Below are positions 1-9,130 of a DNA stretch of 27,789 bases, piece by piece. The stretch covers positions 1 to 27,789 of the forward strand of contig JAHLWZ010001027.1 in the NCBI GenBank assembly GCA_020536535.1, written 5' to 3'. The translations under genes and the position numbers were made by a program. The notes beneath the pieces are model-generated. The model was not told the origin of the DNA. It searched no databases and saw only the letters and a program-made list of their open reading frames with translations. Origin of the DNA: Pelomyxa schiedti. Lineage: Eukaryota; Evosea; Pelobiontida; Pelomyxidae. Positions within the stretch are counted from its first letter, which is position 1; every line of letters starts with the position of its first letter.

Positions 1-365
1 AAAACTAGAACACAGAAATGGGGGAAAAAGCGAACCTGTGTTGCCCACAACAACCAGCAGAGGATGAGAATGAACTGGGAAAGGTGACTTGATGTGTTCG
101 TCATGGTGCACTGCAGCACAAGAAAAAGGGTGTAAAAAAAATTAATTCTTTCCTGTGACAGTGGACAGTGTGTCGAACACTTTTTCAGCTTAGGAAGAGT
201 GTTCAAAGTACTTTTTCTGGTAAGGCCACCCCGTCGGTTTTTATCAAATGATCCATTTCGTTCTGCAAACATTGTTTCGGGCTTCCGCAGCGTTATTTTA
301 ACCACCGGTTTTTTTCGGGATGTGAATTGTGGGTCCCAATATTTTTTTGGAACCTTGGGTTTTTC
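1..365. other. no gene recognised
   Basis: This stretch lies beyond the stop codon of the NF-YA-like gene at the left edge. Only short reading frames without recognisable similarity are present on either strand. A plus-strand frame is open from base 1 for about 30 codons and then stops, so the tail of a gene lying further left cannot be excluded. The sequence is AT-richer than the coding parts, with A and T runs around 133-150 and T runs at 309-345, as expected for a 3' flank. Confidence 0.5.
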
Positions 366-2208
366 TCAGTGGGATGCTGACGCAGTGCGAGAGGTTGTAG
401 GTTGGAAGAGGAATTGCCGTAAATCAGCAGGAACATGAAGCGGTAGGATCAGGTTGTTGCTGCGGATTGCGGCACTGTTCTTGTTGCTGCTAGTATTACT
501 GTTGCCGGAGGGAGATAGGGAATGTGCAGCGGTAGGAGGGGAGTTGATGATTGTTGGCTTGCTTGAAGAAATTGCCGGGGTTTGGGTTGCGGGTGCGGGT
601 GCGGGTGCGGATGCGGTTTGTGTTGTGTTGTTTGTGTTGGAGGCTGTGCACACACCGCAGCGGCACATGGAGTGTGATGGGAGGGTGTTGTGGTCTGTGT
701 GTTTGTAGCGCTTGTTGGGCCGTGGCTGCAGTGATTCGGTGAGGAAGTGGTGGGGGTTGTTGAACAAGGCACTGCTACTGGGGGTAGTTGTATAATTATA
801 GAGTAAGCTGGTGGCAGTGTTTTGATGTGGCGGTGGCGGTGGGTTGGTGTGGCTTCCGATGTTGTATTGGGACCGGAGTTCGCGGGTATTGACTTGGGCT
901 TGGGGTGGGGATGTACTGAGTTTGGGAATTACGTAGAAAGGAGGAATGACAGAACTGGATGGGGTAGTGCTTCCGGTAGTTGTGCTGCTTGGGTTTGTGT
1001 TATGACTTGGTGTTTGCTGAAAAGAAGGGTTATGGAGATTGGTAAGTGGTGGATGGTCTTTGGGTGGTTGTGTGTCTGTCTGCTGCTGCGAAGTGCGTGG
1101 CTGGAAAAGCTGCGAAGATGCGTCTTCTGGTAGGTGTATCACAATCGGGAGGGTGAACGGCAAGTTGAAGACATTGCGAGACTCCGTTTCTCCAGGTTTT
1201 AGAAAAGAGGGAATGGGAAGTGGAGAGGGCGGCGTTGAAGGGTCAGGTGCGGGGGATAAGTCTTGATTTTGTGGTGGTGAGTTGTTGGGTGCTTGGTTCA
1301 CAGGTTGAGAAGAGGTGGGCGTTCGCGGCGGGGTTGAAAGAGATAACGGCAAAGGCTGAATGTTAGAATCATCTTGGCTTTGACTGCACATTGTTTCTTC
1401 ATTAGCCTTGTGTGAATCAGGTTGAGTTGTGGAAAGGACTTGGCGGCAATCCATTGTCTGAGCAGTTTCAGGTTGAGCTTGGAGCTGCGTGCCCTCTTGG
1501 CTCTGTGCCAGCTTTTTAAACCTCCCAGTGGCGTCCCTGACGCGGCCAACAGCCAGCATGTGCCTGGATTTGTGTTTGAAGGGCTTTATGATCAATATAC
1601 AAATGAGCACAACCACATGTTAATATAATATATAGCGCATACAATATGAAATGAGTGCGCAATTTAGTATTCCAGCGAAATGTGAGTAGTATTATGCACA
1701 ACCACTGACAGCCAATAATTTGGTAGGTAGGTACCTTTTTCACTGATGGCCTTGCACTACTGCTACTAGTGGTACTAGTGCTCTTCTTGTCTCGGTGGTG
1801 GTGTGTTGTGTTGGTCCCATCATCCCCGCACGCCTGCGCCCCCCTCGTCTCTGTATTAGTATTCGTGCACGTCACCGTTTCCGCTGCGATTGTTGTTGCT
1901 GTTGTAGCTACAACCTCGCTGTTGTTGTTGTTGGTGGCGGTGGTGGTGGTGGTGACCACGTCAGCGCCTGCTGCTGCTGCTGCTGCTGCAGTTGTGCCAC
2001 CACCACCACACGACGACGGCGACGACGAGGAGGCGGTGGCGGCGGCTGCTACGGTTGCGAGGTAGCGTGCGCGACAGCGCCTCGTGGCGCGGCGCTTGAG
2101 TATCCTGGCGTACTGCTTGGGGTTCACCAGCATCACGCAACCAACACCACCACCCGCCGCTGCCCCCGTGCCGGTGCCTAGGGGGGGTGCTGTCATTGGC
2201 GATGTCAT
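366..2208 (-). CDS. NF-YA-like CCAAT-binding factor subunit (HAP2 family) with split core
   Basis: Two exons (2208-1735 and 1583-366) with a 151-nt phase-0 intron give about 563 residues. NF-YA is the DNA-reading subunit of the nuclear NF-Y trimer; it docks on the NF-YB/NF-YC histone-fold pair and binds CCAAT. Residues 28-43 (NPKQYARILKRRATRR) match the A1 helix that contacts NF-YB/C. The A2 DNA-binding part follows the intron: KKPFKHKSRHMLAVGR, then a variant of the GxGGRF element ending TGRF. In known NF-YA proteins A1 and A2 are about a dozen residues apart; here about 105 residues rich in A, S, G, T and N lie between them. The A2 RHRHA stretch reads RHMLA, so DNA contact may be altered. 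The C-terminal 390 residues are P/T/S/Q/N-rich, like an activation region. I chose the ATG at 2208 because it opens the frame 27 codons before A1. A GGTTTT repeat lies just upstream. Confidence 0.82.
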
Positions 2209-2241
2209 TATGGGCTTCTGGGTCTACACTTTTTTGTTTTT

Positions 2242-2277
2242 GGTTTTGGTTTTGGTTTTGGTTTTGGTTTTGGTTTT
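2242..2277. repeat. GGTTTT hexanucleotide repeat, six units
   Basis: Six tandem GGTTTT units lie 34 bp upstream of the chosen NF-YA start codon, in the probable 5' leader. On the minus strand they read AAAACC. In one minus frame they would encode alternating Asn and Gln, but that frame does not join the conserved NF-YA frame. The G-pairs are too short for a strong quadruplex, although a two-tier one is possible. Confidence 0.9.
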
Positions 2278-2427
2278 CACATAAGTGGTGGCATTGTGTT
2301 TGTGATGGGTAGGTAGTGTACAGTTTGATGGTGGAGTGAATCAATACCATGAGGAGGGGGGGCTGTTCAGCACCAGGAAGTGAATGACTTGGCTTGGTCC
2401 AGGAGTGACTGCAATTCCGAGCATTCC

Positions 2428-3816
2428 TCACGAGAACATGTGTTGTTCTTTATGAAGCTGGCCCGTGAGTCCATTGCTGTGGTGATTTGTTGTGCAATGC
2501 CACTCATACGGCTGCTGGCGGGTTTGTCCTGTTGTATTCATGAGTAAAGGGAATATATATTGATCCGAAACCTTGATTCCTGCTGCAACAAGTTCAAAGG
2601 ACTTGCGCACATTTTCCTTCAGTCTGGCAACTTCGGAATCCTGCACAGTGCCGGTCGTCTCAAATTCCTGGGGAAATGTGAGAAAGTACAAATATCAACT
2701 TCAAACTCACTTTGAATTTTGTAATGACAGAATTGGTGCAGAACTCAACCTCACTTCGGGCAGATGCTGGTTCCATAGCAAGAACACCAATGGTCTCTGT
2801 AGAAATCTGGAAATTGGAATGAGATAATAGACGTTACAATAATAACTACCCTGGACAAGAGCTCATGTGCATCTGGACATAGCTGGCCCAAAGCTTCGTA
2901 TGAGGCAGATGAAGACTTCAGCGTGCTGAAGATATATTTGGCTTAACTCTTCACTAATTGAACAAAGACATACTAACCTTACGAATTTTTCGTAGTTTTC
3001 CAGCTAATGATGCAGTCAGGCTGGAAATACGAACAATACAATAAAAAGAATACCGATAATGGTGACCTTATGAGAGCAAGCAAACTGGTACAGAACTTCA
3101 AGGTTTCAAACCCACCAGCAGCAACACGCTCATAAACGATTCCCCGTTTGGATTTGTCATTGTATGTATTGCTCTTCACTATTCCAACTAATTGCACACC
3201 GAGTTCTAAAATCTAGTGGGAAAATGGTCGGCAAAGGTCAGGTCGGCTGAGAGATAATTCACCTTTCTGGACTTGTCAATAACATTTTTTAAAAACGGCT
3301 CAGCAACACCCCAAGAAGAAGGCCCATCTGAGAAAGCATTACGATAACTAACAAAATTAAGTGGAAAGGGAAATTAAGTTGTCAGTACCTCTGTAAAGCT
3401 ACAAGTACCCTCAGGCACTCGATCCACTTTTCTGCATCTGGTAATGTTTCCGCAGAAACTAGCTTCAATAAATAAGTGCATATGTAAGCTGAGCAAAGGT
3501 GGTGGCGAAATACCAAAGTCCTTGCAGGACAAACAATGGCAAACATATTTGGTTTGGGACCCCCAGGTCTTTCCTCTATACTCGTAATATCTGATAGCAT
3601 AATAAATCCCTTGGAAGATACATCCTGGTTTTTCCAGTGCAGCAGTGAGTCTCTCAAACAAACTCACACACCAAAAAAATCAAAAAAATACCAAACCTTT
3701 TCCCCAGAGAAATAATACAACACGTTAGCTTGTGCCACAAAGAGTCTGCGTTTCCACGACTTGACATTCCTTCCCTGCTTCACCAAATACCCCTCGATAA
3801 TCGATCCAAACGACGC
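2428..3816 (-). CDS. PH-domain protein, 5' end unresolved
   Basis: Ten exons can be joined: 3816-3697, 3624-3514, 3462-3389, 3347-3263, 3212-3112, 3020-2978, 2915-2850, 2806-2711 and 2667-2428, preceded by a missing first exon. Introns are 41-91 nt. The N-terminal part is a pleckstrin-homology domain: EGYLVKQGRNVKSWKRRLF is strand 1-2, KGFIMLSDITSIEE the middle strands, and AEKWIECLRVLVAL the closing helix with its invariant Trp. PH domains usually bind phosphoinositides or proteins at membranes; the Lys/Arg pattern in the first loop fits lipid binding, but this is inference. The remaining ~260 residues (GPSSWGVAEPFLKNVIDKSR, then SASYEALGQLCPDAHELLSR and a helical tail) match no family I recognise. 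No in-frame ATG lies between 3816 and the upstream stop, and an acceptor-like AG precedes 3816, so the start codon must be on an exon further upstream. The gene is head-to-tail with its neighbours. Confidence 0.75.
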
Positions 3817-4148
3817 CTGCGTGTAGTTATAATGGGAGGAACAACAACGAAGGAAAAAAAGTATCACGAACCAACCATCAAAACGAAACGCCGCGTGTCA
3901 CCGAAGGTAAAATAAAATACGGTGATCAGTACAAGAAATGAGTGTTCTCATTCTGCTTCAAGGTAATGTCAAGAGAAATGTTGTTGCAACATCATTACAC
4001 TACACTGCCCCTTGTGGAGTCAAATGTTGTCGAGGTCGGCTCCAGGAGGCATGATTATGGGTTGGAAGAAAATGGTTGATGGGTACATCAACAAAAAGGG
4101 GTGTTGCCTTGCACAATATTAGTAGTTACAGTTGAGGAACTCTTCAGC
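3817..4148 (-). promoter_or_regulatory. gap between Ank1 and the PH gene; probable PH-gene promoter and first exon
   Basis: This 332-bp gap lies between the stop codon of the first ankyrin gene and the first recognisable PH-gene exon, both on the minus strand. It must hold the 5' end of the PH gene, including its start codon. An acceptor-like tract ends at 3817, and candidate ATGs on the minus strand (for example near 3877 and 3950) do not give a clean join. No core promoter motif is obvious. Confidence 0.4.
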
Positions 4149-6294
4149 CTAAATGAGAGGGAAGATGTTGTCCATAAATAACACCATGGGGAGTTGGCCC
4201 CAGGAGGTATGAGAACCACAGCGGGGGTGCTGGCACATCAAGATTGATAGTATTGTCTGCCTTCGTTGTATTTTCTGTAGTTCATGGTTACTTGTGAAGT
4301 TTGTAGGGAAGGTATTATTTACAATAAGGAAGGATCCCAAGAACTTGGAAGAGGAACAATCACTGTCACTGAGTGCAACACCTCCATATTTTACAAGGAG
4401 CTCAATCAACGCTGCATGCCTGCATGGGTTGTTCTCACAGAAGGAGAAGAAACGGTTGTGAAGTAAATTGCACTTTCGGAGCACCTCTTGCATCAGTTTC
4501 GACTTGAGGTCATGTGGAATTCCGCGGCAGGTTGCGAAAACATAAGGAACCTCTATGTGTTCTGTGTGACTATTCATAGCAACCCTGACCATGATTTCAA
4601 GAGTACCAAAGGAAGGCCTCATGCCAAGTAAACGTTCCACAACCTTAGCACATTGCGTGGTGTGTGCTCCAGAGCAGAGGGCAACGAAGGCGCGGTACCA
4701 GGAATCATTGACAGAGTTCTCTGTACTGTCAAATACCTTTGCTCCTGCATCAAGTAGGGTCTGGCACTTGACAACAGAGCAGTCAAGCATTGCTGCTTGA
4801 AGTGGAAAGACAAGCTTCGCTCCAAAGGTAGAGCGCCACTTCTCCGTTTTTGGGAGAAGTGGGTGAGTACAAGCAACATTCACTTCACCACCCTGGTCGA
4901 TGAGATACTTGAGCATTTCTGGAGTGGCACAAGCCGTGGCAATCAGAATTGCCTCGGGTGGGATTACAGAAAGCTTTCCTGCAATTGCACTCACTAGTGA
5001 GAGGCGTTTGGAACCTAACTTACTTCCTAATAGCGCAAGCAACAGGTGACCTACGTGTACTTCAGGGCTGTAACTCAGCAAGATTTCAGCAATGTCCATC
5101 CTTCCGTTTTCCAGGGCTGAGTACAATGGAGTAACCTGTGCTCCATCAGAAAGAACACAGGCCTTGTTTATGTCGAGGCCACAGCCCACAAAAATGTCCA
5201 CCATTGCCTTGACTGCCTTGAGATCAGAAGTTTCACCACAGATCAAGTGTGAAAGTCCAGAACAAGAAGCTGGGGCTGTGATTTCCACACCCCTTTTTAT
5301 CAGCACTTTCAAGATGTTTGCAGATTGAACTTTACAAGCTGATTCTACAGTTTTCCCAGTTGGATCAAGCTCGGGAAGAGGCCTTCCCACTTTGTTCAGA
5401 AACCAGTCCAAGAACCCCACATCACAGTATCTCACTGCAGCTTCAGCATAATCATCAACCCCACAAGTTTTGTTCGGACCACAATTGCAAGTTTGAAACT
5501 CAAACGACTGCCTGTTGAGTGAAAGCAGATGCTCAACACAGGATACAGATCCCATTTCTGCATACTTCTTCACAAGCAGTGACAGTGCATTGGCACAGGA
5601 ACTCATTCACAACAGCCATCCTCTCCATAAGTACATTCACAATTGGCTGACACCTAGCCACAGCCTTGGGGCCCACCCTCCCCATAAACTTCAGAACGCA
5701 CTCAGCTTCAATGTCAGTCTCCACAGCCACTGTGCACAGCATCCCAGTCAAGTCAGTACCAACGGTACCACCAAAACCACACTCAGCCCTTTTCAATCCC
5801 CCCAGAAGTACCTCCATACACCAACCACACCAGTCCCCACCATCCAAAGCAGCCAAGATAGCCCCAACCCATTCCTCCCTGAACCTGGCCCCAAACCCAC
5901 TTCCTCCTTCCCTCATTATCCCCTCCATCAGCATCCCCAAGCACAGTGACCACTTGCACCCTCCTCCAGCCCCATTCCCATCAGCCGCCCTGCTGGCCTG
6001 TTCTGGCTGGTCCCTTCCACACAATGACCACATGAGGGTTCCCTCCTCCCTGGCCAGTATCTCCTCAGCATCGAGGCTCTGCAGTGCCCTCACTCTGTAT
6101 GCCTGTGTCCAGCCCCTGCACTCGCCATTCCCACTGTTTATCATCATTGGGTGCTCAACTTCTATGTGACGCACACGTGCCTGGCAGTTTCTCACACAGG
6201 CCACACAGCATCCCTTGATGACCTCAGCCCAATGTGACTTGATAAAAGCCCTAGTATCCCTGTTGGTCATTGTGGCTTCTATGTTGATTAGCAT
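4149..6294 (-). CDS. ankyrin-repeat protein Ank1 (tandem paralogue; frame broken or rescued by an intron)
   Basis: The reading frame is open from the ATG at 6294 to 5533, then continues in another frame from 5606 to the stop at 4149. Similarity to Ank2 next door runs through both parts, so they are one gene. Ank2 has about eight extra bases at the frame change (near 5571). A possible 58-nt intron, 5565-5508 (GTATGC...GGCAG), would join the frames in phase 0 and give about 695 residues; otherwise the gene is a pseudogene. The N-terminal 240 residues form a Cys/Trp-rich helical domain shared only with Ank2 (for example WCGWCMEVLL). Degenerate ankyrin repeats follow, such as TPLYSALENGRMDIAEILL and FPLQAAMLDCSVVKCQTLL. 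The end carries HPRCGS...W..LP, also in Ank2. A 93-nt GT-AG segment (4322-4230) is divisible by three and matches an intron position in Ank2, so it may be spliced or retained. Ankyrin repeats bind proteins; the partner here is unknown. Confidence 0.7.
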
Positions 6295-6377
6295 TCATCA
6301 TGTAGTCCTTGTTTTTTCTAGCTTTTTTATTTGCTTTTCGTTTATTATCATTATTATATTTACTGGTTCTTCAGGGT

Positions 6378-8953
6378 TCACACCCATAATCCTGCGCAGC
6401 TGTGTTGCGTCGCCTCCGGTGCATACTCCAGATAACTGTTGCATCGTCGCCCCCAACGCCGTTGATGATGTTGATTGCCCCATTTTTCGCGTTTGTTGCT
6501 CTTACAAGAAAAACTACATTGAGGAAAAACTTGTGAGACGTCTCCACCAGGGTGTTCCTCCCATAATAGACCCCGGAGGTACCGGAGAATGTCAGCATGC
6601 AATGCGGGGGGTAGGTCTTTCCACGCTGATTGGGAACCACATCGAGGGTGCTGGAACAGGCAAAAGGCAAGTGAAGTTTCTCGTTTCATTAGATTCTGAG
6701 GTTCTGGTCAGTACATCTTGTTGGTGTTTGAGTAGTTGTAGCAAAACTTACTGTGAAGAAATCTTTCATGTACAAGGGTGGCGGTCCTGCATTGGTGACT
6801 GTGATTGCTCCATACTTGAAAAGTAATTCAAAAATCCTGGCATGCCTACAAGGATGGATGCTGTTCTTATCGAGTGTACCCCATACATGTGATTCCATAG
6901 AACGGCAACGGCTACTAGCAATGAGACCTGAGTTTTCAAACAGCTTATCAAATAACATACACATTCTAACCCACCTTGCAAACTGTGATCACTATGACCT
7001 GCTAACAAGGTTTATAAAATCAAAGTGTGTCAGCCAAGATGCCAAAGAAGCATTGCTCAATATGGTCATGACTCAGTCCACAACTCCAATTCCCTGCTTA
7101 CTATGTGCCCCACGGCACAGCTCAACAAATGTACAATCCCAGGCAGACATGGCATGCACTCTGAGTGCATGAGACTCATAGACTTCAGGAATGCAAGCAC
7201 CAAAGCCAAGGAGCACCTCACACTCAGTGACTGAACAGTGTAACATGGCAGCTTGTAGAGGGAAGACAGCTCTGTCACCAAAGGTAGATACCCATTTTGT
7301 GGATTTTGGTACCAAGCTGTGTGTGCAAGGTACATTCACTTCACCACCTTTATTCAGTAGGTACTCTAGTACTTCTGGGGTTGCACACAATACAGCAAGG
7401 AGTACTGCCTCAGGTGGTATCTTTACTCGCAGGCGTTCAACAATGGTTGTGACAACCCCAAGGCACTCCTCACTTGCCTTACACCCAGCAATTGCAAGCA
7501 AGAGGTCAAACAGCTTCAGCTCAGGGTTGTGCCTAAGAAGATACTCAGCAATACCCAATCTTCCATTTTCGAGTACAGATTGCAATGGCGTAAGTAGTAC
7601 ATTTTCCAACAAGACACTTGGTTTGTTTATGTCAAGGCCTGTGCTCAACAGAAGTTCCAGCACCTTCCGGACGTTGTCAAGGCTGGTCCATTCACGGAGG
7701 ACATGAGTCAATACAGAACAAATTCCCTGTGTTATCAAGTCAGGGCCCCTTGTTATTAACAGTTCCAAGCACTCAAAGGATTGGGCTTTGCAAGCTGCAG
7801 TCATTGACTTTCCATGTGGGTCAATATCAGATAGTTTCCCTCCGACTGTATTAAGAAACCATTCCAAGAACACAGGGTCTCCATAACTTGCAGCAGAAGC
7901 TGCATAATCGTCAATTGCACAACTCTTTATGGTGACAGGGGGATCATTCTGAAAGTGAAAGGAGTGATTGTTCAGATTCAACAGGTGTCCAGCACAGCCA
8001 GCCGATCCCATCACCAGGAACTTCTTCATTGCAATGCAGGCACTGGTCGTGCACTGAAAGAGGAACGCAGTGATTGCTTCCACCCTCTCCTTCAGCAGTT
8101 TAACAGTTGCCACATACTTAATCACTTCCTCTCTACTCCCCACTTCCTTCAAGTGCAGCTCCAGGCACTTTATTTCAGCCTCAGTTTCAACTGCGGCTCT
8201 GCAGCACAGCTCAATCAAATCGCTGTCCATCAAAAATCTGTGGGAAGACAGCACAGCTCCCCCAGTCAACCACCTCAGAAGAACAGCAGAACACCACCCA
8301 CACCAAGAAGCACCACTCACTGCCAACCTTATTACCTGCACCCACTCTTTTTCCCACATTTCATAAGCCCAAGTTTTACCCCCAACAGCAGTCATTGTCT
8401 GCATTATAACAGCCAAGCACAATGAGGACGAACACCCAGCCCAATGTCCCATAACAGACCTTCTTACGTGCTGCTCCTCTCTCTCAAGTATATTCTGGGG
8501 TTGCATCACCGTGGCCACCAATTTTTCCACCTCGTTGCACCGCAGTTGCAATGACGTAGTAATTCTTTCCCAGCAACTGCCCAGCGGCCCAAACTTGGTG
8601 CGTTCCACGCAACATTGCACGCACTCATAACAGCATCGGCCCACCAACTCCATCCCATGCCTACGTACAATCGCCTCGGTCCTATGCCCGACTCTGCAAT
8701 CGATCGCATCCAAATCCTTTGCCGATGAAGACGACGAAGAGAACTTTTCCCATGAAGCAATTGAATCCGCTGGTGCCGCCGATGATGCCCTCGGCGGGTT
8801 CTGCTGCAATTGTGGGATGCAGCCATATTCGGTTACGTCGAGTACGCGACACACGCCGGGGAATGACGCCGATCGCGATTCCCTCGAAAGTTGTTCAATT
8901 GCAGTGACTTCATCTTCCAGAGACGACGACGACGACGCTAGTTGTTGACCCAT
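6378..8953 (-). CDS. ankyrin-repeat protein Ank2 (tandem paralogue of Ank1)
   Basis: The first exon runs from the ATG at 8953 without a break for 623 codons to about 7085. A model with introns 7084-6983 and 6751-6651 (the second with a strong GTAAGT donor) adds two exons and ends at 6378, about 790 residues in all. The start MGQQLAS fits the N-myristoylation consensus, so membrane attachment is possible. After a Ser-rich leader come the Cys/Trp-rich helical domain shared with Ank1 (ASWCGWCSAVLLRWL) and degenerate ankyrin repeats (TPLQSVLENGRLGIAEYLL; FPLQAAMLHCSVTECEVLL). The C-terminus reads HPRCGSQSAW then LPPALHADILRYL, which looks like a short F-box-like or SOCS-like helix but is too short to assign. 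If it is such a motif, the protein would be a ubiquitin-ligase substrate adaptor (inference). Compared with Ank1, about 60 bp are missing near 7075, so the 3' third may instead be decaying. Only 83 bp separate its stop from the Ank1 start. Confidence 0.75.
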
Positions 8954-9130
8954 GAACCCCCACGTTTCGTTCGTTCGTCACTCTCGTTTGTACGAAAAAC
9001 GATCAAATCTGGTGAAGCGAAAACTGGGGTATTCGCAAGTGCACGAATCGCTGTGAACACAAAAAAATAAACAAAGGGGGAAAGGGCACCCTCGTGTATC
9101 ACAACAATTAACAGTGTTGCATACCACGTT
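8954..9130. promoter_or_regulatory. divergent promoter region between Ank2 and the RasGEF gene
   Basis: Only 177 bp separate the Ank2 start codon (minus) from the RasGEF start codon (plus), so this stretch should contain both transcription starts. It has an A-run near 9061-9067. I see no convincing TATA or other named element. Confidence 0.5.

Noticed and set aside
1769-2181. Plus-strand hydrophobic frames (Val-rich) opposite NF-YA
   Set aside because: Antisense of Ala/Thr/Asn repeats in the NF-YA linker; no start context or homology.
2242-2277. Interstitial telomere
   Set aside because: Only six units, no known telomere repeat of this exact type that I can cite, and the site lies inside a normal gene neighbourhood.
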